A stretch of 64,000 nt of DNA. Source: Anaerolineales bacterium (GTDB lineage: Bacteria; Chloroflexota; Anaerolineae; Anaerolineales; Villigracilaceae). Each line of letters starts with the position of its first letter. Within the stretch, counting starts at the first letter, position 1. The notes under the pieces were generated by a model that made no database searches, was not told where the DNA came from, and saw only the letters and a program-made list of their open reading frames with translations. The position numbers and the translations under genes were made by a program. The stretch lies in the NCBI GenBank assembly GCA_020634885.1, contig JACKAW010000005.1, forward strand, positions 62,001 to 126,000, given 5' to 3'. Positions 25,276 to 33,758 of this stretch are shown here, in pieces.

Positions 25276-27051
25276 ATGCCCATTCGATTGCTTTCTTCTG
25301 AAGTCTCTTCGCAGATCGCCGCTGGTGAAGTGGTGGAGCGACCTGCGTCTGTTGTTAAAGAGTTGACCGAAAATTCATTGGACGCGGGCGCGACCAGTGT
25401 TTCGATTTCCATTGCCGATGCCGGACGGACGTTGATCGAAGTGGCGGATGATGGACACGGCATCCCCGCTGGCGAATTGGAACTTGCCGCGGCTCGACAC
25501 GCAACCTCGAAGTTGACTCTGTCCGATGACCTGTTCCACATCCAGACCTTGGGCTTCCGAGGAGAGGCGCTTGCTTCGATTGGCTCTGTTTCAAACATGA
25601 GCATCACCTCGCGTGTGAAGACAGCCAAAGAAGGTGCGCGCCTTAAAGTGGATGGTGGTATTTCGGGCAAGGTGGAAAAAGTGGGCGCGCCGCAGGGGAC
25701 TGTGGTGCGGGTGGAGAATCTCTTTTACAACGTGCCTGCGCGTTTGAAATTTTTGAAAACAGATACCACCGAACGCCGCGCCATTGATTCGCTGGTCACT
25801 CGGTATGCGTTGGCATATCCCAATATCCGCTTCAAAGTAACAGACGGTAAAAACGTCACCCTGCAAACCGCGGGCGATGGCGATAGGCGCGCCATTTTGG
25901 CTTCGCTCTATGGCGTGGACGTTGCCAAGCAAATGCTTGAGGTCATGGCAACCGAAGGCGACATGACTCTTACTGGTTTTATCAGTCCGGTTTCGCTGAC
26001 ACGTTCCAACCGCAAAGAGATCACTTTCTTTATTAATGGACGCTGGGTGCAGGAAATTTCGCTCAACTCGGCGTTATTGCAGGCGTATCACACCCTGCTC
26101 ATGGTGGGACGTTATCCGCTCACTGCCCTGTTTTTGGAAATGCCCGCCGAAGATGTGGATGTGAACGTCCACCCGACAAAAGCGGAAGTGCGCTTCAGGG
26201 CACAGGATAAGATATTCAGTTTTGTGCAACGCTCGGTGAGAAAGGCACTGCTGGCATATACACCCGTGCCGACGGCTTCGCCGCAGTTGTGGGGTTCACG
26301 TACACGGACGGAAGAATTGCCCAGCAGGCAGGTGGGTATTGACTGGTCGGTGGCGCATGATGAGGAACTATCAATAGAAAGCGGGCAAGAAGCACAAGGG
26401 AGCCGCGATGAGGTTTCAGTTGATACTCACCAAACCGTTAATTCCCAATCGTCCTTTTCCACGGGGGTTCCGCTGTTGCGGCTCATCGGTCAGATCGGTG
26501 CAACCTACATTGTGGCAGAAGGACCCGATGGGTTGTATCTCGTTGACCAGCACGCAGCACACGAGCGGGTACTCTTCGAGAAGTTGATGGCGCAGCGCGA
26601 CAATAAAAATATCCCTTCACAGGCATTGCTTGCCCCAGAGATCGTCACCCTGCCGCCCCAATCTGCCAAGGCGTTGGAAGGTCAGCTTTCTGTGCTGAAC
26701 CGCTTTGGTTTTGAAGTGGAAGAGTTTGGCGCAAACACATTCCAAGTGCGTGCCATGCCGGTGTTATTTGCAGGTGGCGACCCTGCTGCGGCGCTGCGAG
26801 CTTTGGTGGAGGATTTTGAAGAGGATGAGAGTCCGCTTCAGGCGGAGTTGGAGGCGAAGATCGCTGGCAGAGTATGTAAGCGCCTGGCAGTTAAAGGCGG
26901 GCAGGTACTTACATCTGAAGAGCAGAGGAGTTTACTCAACGATCTGGAGAAATGCCAATCGCCGCGAACTTGCCCGCATGGGCGCCCAACCATGATCCAC
27001 TTGACGGTGGATATGCTTGAAAAGCAGTTTGGTCGGCGTGGTGCAAGGTAG
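25276..27051 (+). CDS. mutL: DNA mismatch repair protein MutL
   Basis: A 591-residue MutL. The GHKL ATPase domain (about 1-330) has IAAGEVVERPASVVKELTENSLDAGA, DDGHGI and GFRGEALASI. A poorly conserved linker (about 335-395) follows, then the dimerisation/endonuclease domain with DQHAAHERVLFE, which fits the DQHA-x2-E-x4-E metal site, and CPHGRPT near the C-terminus. It should therefore nick DNA itself, as in organisms lacking MutH. Leaderless-type start 6 nt after TATAAT; divergent from the HAD gene over a shared palindromic -10 element. Confidence 0.97.
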   Translation: MPIRLLSSEVSSQIAAGEVVERPASVVKELTENSLDAGATSVSISIADAGRTLIEVADDGHGIPAGELELAAARHATSKLTLSDDLFHIQTLGFRGEALASIGSVSNMSITSRVKTAKEGARLKVDGGISGKVEKVGAPQGTVVRVENLFYNVPARLKFLKTDTTERRAIDSLVTRYALAYPNIRFKVTDGKNVTLQTAGDGDRRAILASLYGVDVAKQMLEVMATEGDMTLTGFISPVSLTRSNRKEITFFINGRWVQEISLNSALLQAYHTLLMVGRYPLTALFLEMPAEDVDVNVHPTKAEVRFRAQDKIFSFVQRSVRKALLAYTPVPTASPQLWGSRTRTEELPSRQVGIDWSVAHDEELSIESGQEAQGSRDEVSVDTHQTVNSQSSFSTGVPLLRLIGQIGATYIVAEGPDGLYLVDQHAAHERVLFEKLMAQRDNKNIPSQALLAPEIVTLPPQSAKALEGQLSVLNRFGFEVEEFGANTFQVRAMPVLFAGGDPAAALRALVEDFEEDESPLQAELEAKIAGRVCKRLAVKGGQVLTSEEQRSLLNDLEKCQSPRTCPHGRPTMIHLTVDMLEKQFGRRGAR

Positions 27052-27100
27052 GGTAGTTTCTAAATTTGCAAGGTTTGAATATTTGGGAGGGCGAATACGC

Positions 27101-27106
27101 TAAAAT
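27101..27106 (+). promoter_or_regulatory. -10 box of leaderless GGDEF gene
   Basis: TAAAAT ends 6 nt before ATG 27113; no Shine-Dalgarno sequence in between. Confidence 0.5.
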
Positions 27107-27112
27107 ATCATC

Positions 27113-28078
27113 ATGCACAGTTTATCGGACATCTCAAAGCACGATCTGGAGTCCCTGTTCGACCACATCCATGCTGCTGTTGCACTGGTAGATCGAGATG
27201 GGAATTTGATCTCATGGAACGCTTCATTTGACTCAGGGAAACAGAAATATCCCGATGCTAAAAACCTGGTTGACCTCTTTCTACAAAGAGATGGGGATGC
27301 GCTCCGTTCAAAATTGAGAGAGGGGGGCAAATCACATTGGGTGGGTGAATTTGCAACCCAAAATTCGGATGCAAGCGAATTGCGGTATTTCTGGTTGATT
27401 CCCACGTTGGACGAAAAAATTATTTTTATTGCTGAACGTTTGGATACAGAAATTGCAACAGAGGATATCGTTGGCAAACTTCACCGGCAGGTGAAATTAT
27501 TCAAGGTGGAGAGCGAACACTCGAAAAAACTGGCGCGTAACAAGCAGATCGAAATGGAAGCTGTGATTACCCAGGCAGAAGAAGTGGCACATGTAGACCC
27601 GCTCACGTTCCTGCCAAATCGGCGCACCATCATTAAAGACATGCAAAGCGAAGTGACGCGGGCAGAAAGATATCGATCCCTTTTTACGATCTCGGTGGTG
27701 GATATTGACCGCTTTAAAAACATCAATGACAATTATGGTCATCCTGTAGGGGATGAAGTGCTGCGTCATGTGGCAATTCAACTGCGAGATGGCATCCGTC
27801 ACCCGGATGTGGTTGGGCGATACGGCGGTGAGGAATTCATCATCCTGCTGCCCAACTCTGATCAGAACGCCGCCTCAGAACAAGCTGCCCGTCTGTGCAA
27901 ACTGATTCGGGAGGCGAAGGTGAAAATAAAAGATCAGGAAATTTCAGTAACGGTCAGCCTGGGCATTGCCCAGTTTCGACCAGGCGAAGATTCTTGGTAC
28001 AGCCTGCTCAAACGGGCAGATAATGCCATGTTCGAGGCGAAATCCATGGGGCGTGACCGGTGGATGATCGGGGATTAG
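27113..28078 (+). CDS. PAS-GGDEF diguanylate cyclase
   Basis: A 321-residue cytoplasmic protein. Residues about 1-115 look like a PAS-type sensor (HIHAAVALVDRDGNLISWNASF). A helical linker follows, then a GGDEF domain (about 155-320) with DPLTFLPNRR, DIDRFKNINDNYGHPVGDEVL and the active-site signature RYGGEEF. The product-inhibition I-site RxxD (RHPD) lies five residues before GGEEF. It should make c-di-GMP under feedback control. It is monocistronic, 61 bp after mutL. Confidence 0.92.
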   Translation: MHSLSDISKHDLESLFDHIHAAVALVDRDGNLISWNASFDSGKQKYPDAKNLVDLFLQRDGDALRSKLREGGKSHWVGEFATQNSDASELRYFWLIPTLDEKIIFIAERLDTEIATEDIVGKLHRQVKLFKVESEHSKKLARNKQIEMEAVITQAEEVAHVDPLTFLPNRRTIIKDMQSEVTRAERYRSLFTISVVDIDRFKNINDNYGHPVGDEVLRHVAIQLRDGIRHPDVVGRYGGEEFIILLPNSDQNAASEQAARLCKLIREAKVKIKDQEISVTVSLGIAQFRPGEDSWYSLLKRADNAMFEAKSMGRDRWMIGD

Positions 28079-28094
28079 CTGGGCGGACGGAATA

Positions 28095-28139
28095 CGAAAG
28101 TTCTACTTTCGGCAATATTACCTGAAGTAGAACTTCAGG
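28095..28139. repeat. pair of mutually inverted short hairpins
   Basis: CGAAAGT-TCT-ACTTTCG (28095-28111) and CCTGAAGT-AGA-ACTTCAGG (28121-28139) are each self-complementary, and their cores are reverse complements of each other. It lies between the convergent GGDEF and lipB genes and may act as a terminator without a U-run. Confidence 0.6.
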
Positions 28140-28188
28140 AATCCAATATTGATCAACCCGCCGTCGAAGTGTGAATGCGTAACATCGG

Positions 28189-28887
28189 TTATGCAGAGAA
28201 AGTAGTGCGGAAGGCATTTTTAATTTTTTCTTTCACATCCTGCATGGATGGCGGCGGGTCGAGCAGATCAGCCAGTGAGACGACTGGTTCGGTCAAACCG
28301 CAGGGGATGATGCCGTTCCAATACTCCATGTCTGGGTTTACGTTCAAGGCAAAGCCGTGGCGGGTTACACCACGAACATCCACTTTTACGCCGATTGCTG
28401 CGATCTTGGCGGGTTTCTTTCGGTCTTCGGGGCTGCAATGGACACAGCGTGAATGTACGTCTGCCTGTACCCAAACACCTGTCTTACCAGAACGCTGACC
28501 AGAGACAATGCCATATTCCATCAACACACCAATGAGCATTTCTTCCAGGTTGCGAATGTAGCCGACGTAATCTGTTTCAGGGAGGCGTCCATCCTGGCTT
28601 AGTTTTCCCAGTGGAAGTAACGGATACCCCACCAATTGCCCGGGTCCGTGATAGGTGACATCGCCGCCGCGATCCACCCAATAGGTGGCGATTCCCTTTT
28701 CTTTTAATTTGGCTTCATTCCAGAGCAGGTTTTCAGCATTGCCTTTGCGCCCAAAGGTGTACACATGGGGGTGTTCAAGCAAAAGCAAAGTTGGTGGGCG
28801 TTTTCCCTCTGCGATCTGTGCCGCGTATTCATCCTGTAACTTCCAGGCTTGTTCATAGTCGATCAGACCTAGATCAATAATATCCAT
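28189..28887 (-). CDS. lipB: octanoyl-ACP:protein N-octanoyltransferase
   Basis: A 232-residue LipB, which transfers octanoate from acyl carrier protein to the lipoyl domains of 2-oxoacid dehydrogenases and glycine cleavage H protein. The core motif RGGDVTYHGPGQLVGYP is intact, with TGVWV, AAIGVKVDVRGVTRHGFALNV (catalytic Lys) and the catalytic Cys in IIPCGL. The start ATG 28887 has only a weak Shine-Dalgarno sequence (CAGGTAA). Upstream are two repeat elements that separate it from the DprE1-like gene. No lipA is in this window. Confidence 0.96.
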   Translation of the reverse strand: MDIIDLGLIDYEQAWKLQDEYAAQIAEGKRPPTLLLLEHPHVYTFGRKGNAENLLWNEAKLKEKGIATYWVDRGGDVTYHGPGQLVGYPLLPLGKLSQDGRLPETDYVGYIRNLEEMLIGVLMEYGIVSGQRSGKTGVWVQADVHSRCVHCSPEDRKKPAKIAAIGVKVDVRGVTRHGFALNVNPDMEYWNGIIPCGLTEPVVSLADLLDPPPSMQDVKEKIKNAFRTTFSA

Positions 28888-28904
28888 GTCATTACCTGCT
28901 GCCA

Positions 28905-28989
28905 GGACAACCCTTCCTTTGGGATAAAAACCCTGACAGACCTTGACGGGTTTGTCCCTACGAAAAATCGCGTAAGGTGAGTCATTAAA
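28905..28989. repeat. partial copy of the 17.7-kb palindromic element
   Basis: This stretch aligns with 17762-17846, sharing the words GGGATAAAA, AGACCTTGA, CGGGT and CGCGTAAGGTGAGT with scattered differences. The left half of the element is missing. Confidence 0.7.
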
Positions 28990-28993
28990 TTTT

Positions 28994-29020
28994 GTAGGGG
29001 CGGGGTTACCCCGCCCCTAC
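28994..29020. repeat. GTAGGGG palindrome, perfect hairpin
   Basis: GTAGGGGCGGGGT (28994-29006) and ACCCCGCCCCTAC (29008-29020) are perfect 13-nt arms around one T. It sits 5 bp past the stop of the DprE1-like gene on the minus strand and probably helps end that transcript. Confidence 0.8.
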
Positions 29021-29025
29021 ATTCG

Positions 29026-30420
29026 TTATCCAAATATCCTGCGATACAGATCCGATTCAAGTAATCCGTTCGGGTCGCAGCGTTTTTTGAGCTTTCTGAA
29101 TTTCTTCACAGCCTCTTCGCCGTAAAATGCCTGAGCGGTTTCTGCGGTTGTTTCGCTGTTCTTGGCAAAATAAAAACGACCGCCATTTTCAAGCACAACT
29201 TTATCGAACTCTTGCAGCATGGCAGACAGGGGTTTGCTGTTGGACTTGGTCACTTTGAAATCAAGCGCAAGGGAGAAGCCGTCTACGGCATGAGAGAGCA
29301 GGAATTTATCAGGTCTGTGGCGTTTGGTCACACCAAGGTAGGAGGGCATTCCGCGTTTTTGCGAGAGTTTGATGATCTCCGTCCATGCAGTTTCGGCGGT
29401 TTCTTTTGGTAAAAAAGACTGGTACTGAATCAGCCCGCCGCGCCCGTAGGAAAGCTCCCAGTTGGGAACATAATCAAGCAGAAAGTGAAACGCCGCATGA
29501 GCTTGCCTGAAGGTGTGCGTGCGAAGTGACGCCATATACTTTGCAATATTCACCATGCGCCAGCCGAGGTTGTTCGCGAACGGTTTCATGAACTGATACA
29601 AAAGCGATTTGGGGAAAACGCCAAAAATATACGGCGGCAAGATTTGATTTTTCAGCTTCATCGTCTCGCGCGGGTTGGGGTCTTCGCCTTCGTGCAGGTA
29701 ACGCGCCGCGTGAATTTGTCCGCGCCCGAGGCTGCGACCGCCGGCAAAGGTATCGAGCCAGCCGACAATGTAATCATTGTGCGGCGCGCCGTCTTGCAGG
29801 GCGGAGAGGTGTCGGCTGAGATTCTGCACTGGGAGGGCATCCACGGTCAAAAGTCCAGAATGGAGGCGTTTCATCTGGAGCGTGACGGAGGTGAAGATGC
29901 CAAGCATCCCATATCCGCTGATCATGGCGTGGAACAGATCCGCATTTACTTTGGGCGAGCAGGTCACTTGTGCGCCGGTGGGCAAAATGGCGGTGAACTC
30001 GATCACATGTTCGCCAAAGGTTCCCATTTTGAAATTGTTTTTGCCGTGGATGTTTGCCGAGAGGCAGCCGCCTAGAGTGGTTTTCATGGTGCCAGATACG
30101 ACGGGGGGCCACCAGCCATCCGGCTCTACTTTTTGCCAGAGCATTTCGAGCGTGGCGCCCGGCTCGGCTCGGACTACGCCGGTGGCTGGATTCCACGCCG
30201 TGATCAGATTCATCGCCGACATATCGAGCACGATGCCGCCGCCATTCAGTGCAGCATCGTTGTAGCTGCGCCCTGCGCCGCGAGCCGTGACGGTAAGCCC
30301 TTCTTTTTTGGCAAGTTCAAATGCAGCATGGATGTCTTCCACGACGCGTGGCTGGATCACATAAGCATGTGCGTTGAGGGAGTGTCCGAAATTTTCGAGT
30401 TGGGTAAATGTAGTTCGCAT
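29026..30420 (-). CDS. DprE1-like FAD-linked oxidoreductase
   Basis: A 464-residue flavoprotein of the vanillyl-alcohol-oxidase fold. The FAD-binding PCMH-type domain includes TVTARGAGRSYNDAALN and VRAEPGATLEMLW, with SGTMKTTLGGCLSANIHGKNNFKMGTFGEHV in sequence (about residues 45-145). The C-terminal substrate domain ends FRKLKKRCDPNGLLESDLYRRIF. This is the layout of decaprenylphosphoryl-ribose 2-oxidase (DprE1), which works with a partner SDR (DprE2). The partner gene lies directly upstream on the same strand, 51 bp away. A role in making an arabinose-type or other 2-epimerised polyprenyl sugar is inferred. Confidence 0.85.
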   Translation of the reverse strand: MRTTFTQLENFGHSLNAHAYVIQPRVVEDIHAAFELAKKEGLTVTARGAGRSYNDAALNGGGIVLDMSAMNLITAWNPATGVVRAEPGATLEMLWQKVEPDGWWPPVVSGTMKTTLGGCLSANIHGKNNFKMGTFGEHVIEFTAILPTGAQVTCSPKVNADLFHAMISGYGMLGIFTSVTLQMKRLHSGLLTVDALPVQNLSRHLSALQDGAPHNDYIVGWLDTFAGGRSLGRGQIHAARYLHEGEDPNPRETMKLKNQILPPYIFGVFPKSLLYQFMKPFANNLGWRMVNIAKYMASLRTHTFRQAHAAFHFLLDYVPNWELSYGRGGLIQYQSFLPKETAETAWTEIIKLSQKRGMPSYLGVTKRHRPDKFLLSHAVDGFSLALDFKVTKSNSKPLSAMLQEFDKVVLENGGRFYFAKNSETTAETAQAFYGEEAVKKFRKLKKRCDPNGLLESDLYRRIFG

Positions 30421-30433
30421 AAGACAGGGAGTA

Positions 30434-30462
30434 ACCCTAGAGGTCTTTAAGACCTTTAGGGT
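30434..30462. repeat. palindrome between dprE2-like and dprE1-like genes
   Basis: ACCCTA...TAGGGT with inner AGGTCTT/AAGACCT forms a nearly perfect hairpin of about 14 bp with a single-base centre. It could tune expression of the downstream dprE1-like gene. Confidence 0.6.
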
Positions 30463-30471
30463 GTATTGGGG

Positions 30472-31263
30472 TTAGAACGAAAGTTTTCTGAAAATGAATG
30501 ATGGAATGTGGCGAATGACCATCATAATGTATGACCAGAAGAAGGGGGTATAGATGGTTTGCTTGCGTTTGAGCATGGCTTTGTAAATCTCATTGGCTGC
30601 TTGTTCCGGTTCGATTGCCATGGGAGTGCCGCCCTGCGCCGCATTGAGCATTTCGGTTTTCATAAAGCCGGGCTTTACGGTGAGCACGTTGACCCCGTGA
30701 CGGGTAAGGCGGTTACGCAGGGCTTCAAGGTAGGTATGCAACCCTGCTTTGGATGTGTTGTAACCGGGGTTGCCGACCCGTCCGCGATCTCCAGCCACCG
30801 AGCCAATGCCAACGATCTGACCTGTCTTGGCGTTTTGGAACATTTCGGCAACCGGCGAAAGCCAAGCCATCGCGCCGATCAGGTTGATCTCCACCATTTT
30901 GCGGTCGTTCTCAAAGTTGTATTTATCCATGCCGCCGGGCGGGTAGTTGACACCTGCCACGAAAATGAACGCATCCAAACCGCCAATTTCAGCGACTATG
31001 TTCTTTAGAAGGGTTGGGGCTTCTTGGTATTTGCTTACATCATGAACATAGGCTAGGGCGCGGGTTTCACCTGTTGTCTGGTTGAGCTCACTGCAGAGCG
31101 CATCGAGCTTGTCTTTTTGGCGGGCAACCAAAGCAACAACACAGCCTTCTTGAATTAGTTTTTTGGAAAGCGCAGCGCCCAACCCCACAGATGCGCCAAG
31201 TACAATGGCACGGCGGCGCGGGTTTAAAGGGGTTGCAGGCAGTGGTTTTTGTGTATCTGGCAC
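30472..31263 (-). CDS. DprE2-like short-chain dehydrogenase
   Basis: A 263-residue classical SDR: RRAIVLGASVGLGAALSKKL (NAD(P) motif), NYPPGGMDKYNFEN with a VAG(V)N-type strand, the catalytic Ser in GIGSVAGDRG, and YNTSKAG (catalytic Tyr-x3-Lys). The C-terminus ends in a hydrophobic/basic stretch (YIMMVIRHIPSFIFRKL) suggesting membrane association. Placement directly before the DprE1-like gene suggests it reduces the keto-sugar intermediate that DprE1 forms. The start GTG 31263 follows GAGG with 6 nt spacing. Confidence 0.83.
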   Translation of the reverse strand: MPDTQKPLPATPLNPRRRAIVLGASVGLGAALSKKLIQEGCVVALVARQKDKLDALCSELNQTTGETRALAYVHDVSKYQEAPTLLKNIVAEIGGLDAFIFVAGVNYPPGGMDKYNFENDRKMVEINLIGAMAWLSPVAEMFQNAKTGQIVGIGSVAGDRGRVGNPGYNTSKAGLHTYLEALRNRLTRHGVNVLTVKPGFMKTEMLNAAQGGTPMAIEPEQAANEIYKAMLKRKQTIYTPFFWSYIMMVIRHIPSFIFRKLSF

Positions 31264-31342
31264 AGAAGCCTCTTAATTAACGTAATTTTATTTCATTCTA
31301 ACACAGACGTTTTCGGATAATTTCAGGCATCTTTTACGAGAG

Positions 31343-31348
31343 TATAAT
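31343..31348 (+). promoter_or_regulatory. -10 box of GAF-GGDEF gene
   Basis: TATAAT 41 nt before ATG 31390; the leader has no clear Shine-Dalgarno sequence. Confidence 0.45.
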
Positions 31349-31389
31349 AGTACAAATAGTGCCTTGAATCGTGTGCGCTAACAGGCATA

Positions 31390-32655
31390 ATGGTGAAAAT
31401 GAGCGAGAATAAAGAAAAAGTTGGAAGTGTTTTTTCACGGGCTTGGGATATTATTTCTCAGGACGATACCATTCCGCCTGATGAAAAAAAAGCGATCCTG
31501 AAGTTAATTCAGGTCATTATTGAGGCACGCGAACAATTCTCAGACAAAAAAACAGCGGAAGGTGAAGAGAAATCAGTCACTCATGAAGTGATCTCGAAAC
31601 ATTCCTTAATGATGACAGTGAAGCACCAGGCGGATGAACTGGATGCTTTAAGACGCATCAGCCTCAACCTGACCTCTACACTTGATCTTCAACAAGTGCT
31701 GGATATGATCGTCACTGAGGGATTAAGACTTATCAAAAATTCGCGCGCGGCGCATATTTTTATGTATGAACGCGGCGAACTGGAGTTTGGCGCATCACTG
31801 GATAATATGGGGGTTCGGAATCAGCCCATTTCAAAACCTCGCCGCGATGGGCTAACCGCTACTGTGGCAAGAACTGGAAGTCCCATCGTGATTGAAGACA
31901 TATCCAATCACCCCCTTTATAAAGATGCCCCCAAATATTGGGGAGGCTCCATTGTTGGGGTTCCCCTGATATTCAAAAATGAAACCATTGGCGTAATGAA
32001 CCTTTCAAAGAACGTAGTGGGTCGTTTTACCCGTTCTGAAATGCGCCTCATCAGTTTGTTGGCAGATCAGGCTGCCGTGGCGATCTTTAATGCCAGTATG
32101 TATGAAAAAATCTCCGAAATGGCAAATACCGATAGCGTCACCGGTCTGCCGAACCGCCGCGCCTTGGATGAACGCATTCAGGAAGAATGGCGTATTGCCA
32201 ACCAGACCAAACAAACATTCTCCGTGGTGATGATGGATTTGGACGGTTTTAAAAAAGTGAATGATACGTACGGGCATGACCGCGGCGACCAATTGCTGTA
32301 TTCGCTTTTTAATTTTCTCGCCCAGCGTACCCGCAATGAAGATTTCCTCGCGCGATACGGTGGCGATGAATTAACCCTGGTGATCCGCAATGCAGATATT
32401 GAGACGACACAAACGATCACAAAAAAAATCCTTGGGTTGATGCAGGAGTTCAAATTCCCCTTTCCGAATGAAGCCAACATAAAGTTGGGACTTTCTGCCG
32501 GAATAGCCGTTTACCCCATCCATGCCGCCACCTCCAGCGACCTGATCCGTGCCGCCGATTCTGCCTTGTATCATGCCAAAAAATATGAGCGCGGCGGTTA
32601 CATCGTCGCAAAGAATATGACGGGGCAGCTTAACCCCATTCGCGTAAAAGAATAA
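31390..32655 (+). CDS. GAF-GGDEF diguanylate cyclase
   Basis: A 421-residue protein. It has an N-terminal charged helical region (about 1-85), a GAF domain (about 90-235; ISLNLTSTLDLQQVLDMIV, VGVPLIFKNETIGVMNL) and a GGDEF domain (about 245-415). The GGDEF domain has DSVTGLPNRRALDE, MDLDGFKKVNDTYGHDRGDQLL and the active site RYGGDEL, a GGDEL variant still compatible with activity. The I-site RNED lies five residues before it. It is the second c-di-GMP enzyme of the window. ATG 31390 or ATG 31399 could be the start; neither has a good Shine-Dalgarno sequence. Confidence 0.9.
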   Translation: MVKMSENKEKVGSVFSRAWDIISQDDTIPPDEKKAILKLIQVIIEAREQFSDKKTAEGEEKSVTHEVISKHSLMMTVKHQADELDALRRISLNLTSTLDLQQVLDMIVTEGLRLIKNSRAAHIFMYERGELEFGASLDNMGVRNQPISKPRRDGLTATVARTGSPIVIEDISNHPLYKDAPKYWGGSIVGVPLIFKNETIGVMNLSKNVVGRFTRSEMRLISLLADQAAVAIFNASMYEKISEMANTDSVTGLPNRRALDERIQEEWRIANQTKQTFSVVMMDLDGFKKVNDTYGHDRGDQLLYSLFNFLAQRTRNEDFLARYGGDELTLVIRNADIETTQTITKKILGLMQEFKFPFPNEANIKLGLSAGIAVYPIHAATSSDLIRAADSALYHAKKYERGGYIVAKNMTGQLNPIRVKE

Positions 32656-32726
32656 GTCGCACATCCATAAGTTACGAACAGGCTGTTTTGGGGTTATATC
32701 TGTAAATCCATACAGGAGCCTGTCTT

Positions 32727-33671
32727 ATGTCCTCTACAAGTTCATTCCAACCCCGTAAGGTAAAGTTGATTCTTAATCCCATGGCAGACATGGGACGCGC
32801 CTGGAAGACTGCCAATGACCTGCGCCCCATTGCACAGGAATTCAAAGGCGAATTGACCTGGAGTGGAACCGTCTACCCGACCCATGCCATTGAGCTTGCG
32901 AAACAGGCAGCCGAAGAGGGCTACGACATGGTGGTTGCCATGGGTGGCGATGGTACTGCCCATGAAGTGATGAATGGTCTGATGCAGGTTCCGCCGGAAA
33001 AACGTCCTGTTATGGCAGTTGTCCCCATTGGCTCTGGCAACGATTTTGCCTACTCCATCGGCATGACCCAGAAATCATCCCACGCGCTTGCCCACATCCT
33101 CAAAGCAGAAAATATCCAGCCGGTGGATATTGGCTTAATGACCGATGAAAACGGACGCAGTGAATTTTTCGATAACACCCTTGGCATCGGTTTTGACGCG
33201 GTGGTTACCATCCGCTCGCATAAACTACCCATTGTAAAAGGATTTCTTATGTATCTTACGGCAGTCATTCAAACCATCATCCTCAACCACAACCCCATGA
33301 CCATGAATGTTGAAACCGATACAGAGACATGGGAAGATAAAGTCATCATGCTGACCCTCTGCAACGGACCGCGCGAAGGCGGCGGCTTTATGCTCGCCCC
33401 CGAAGCAAAGAACAACGATGGCAAAATGGAAACGGTCGCCGTTACCAGCGTTTCCCGCACCACCATGTTCCGCCTCGTGCCTGAATTTATGAATGGCACG
33501 CACATGCGCTTCAAACAAGTCCGTATGGGTGGTTTCAAAAAACTATCCCTCACCTCAGACCGCCCCATGTATATCCATGCCGACGGCGAGATCTTCACCA
33601 GTTTTGGCAGCAACCTAAAAAAAGCAGAGTTTGAAATCCTCCCCAATGCTCTGCGCGTGGTACGCGGTTAA
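32727..33671 (+). CDS. diacylglycerol/lipid kinase family protein
   Basis: A 314-residue YegS/DgkB-type lipid kinase. KLILNPMADMG opens the fold. MVVAMGGDGTAHEVMNGL carries the nucleotide-binding GGDGT, followed by PIGSGNDFAYSIGM and DNTLGIGFDAVV. It phosphorylates diacylglycerol or a related lipid at the membrane inner face; the precise lipid is unknown. A Shine-Dalgarno AGGAG precedes ATG 32727 by 10 nt. Its stop is immediately followed by a perfect 36-nt palindrome that serves as terminator. Confidence 0.9.
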   Translation: MSSTSSFQPRKVKLILNPMADMGRAWKTANDLRPIAQEFKGELTWSGTVYPTHAIELAKQAAEEGYDMVVAMGGDGTAHEVMNGLMQVPPEKRPVMAVVPIGSGNDFAYSIGMTQKSSHALAHILKAENIQPVDIGLMTDENGRSEFFDNTLGIGFDAVVTIRSHKLPIVKGFLMYLTAVIQTIILNHNPMTMNVETDTETWEDKVIMLTLCNGPREGGGFMLAPEAKNNDGKMETVAVTSVSRTTMFRLVPEFMNGTHMRFKQVRMGGFKKLSLTSDRPMYIHADGEIFTSFGSNLKKAEFEILPNALRVVRG

Positions 33672-33706
33672 CGAACAGCGGCTGGGTTAACCCAGCCGCT
33701 GTTCGT
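33671..33706. terminator. perfect palindromic terminator
   Basis: ACGAACAGCGGCTGGGTT and AACCCAGCCGCTGTTCGT are perfect 18-nt complements with no spacer, followed by TTATT. It begins at the last base of the lipid kinase gene. A second small palindrome, CGTGACAT-GA-ATGTCACG, follows at 33717-33734. Confidence 0.8.
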
Positions 33707-33758
33707 TTATTCTCCACGTGACATGAATGTCACGCTACGGGCGCTCATTCGAAAACGA

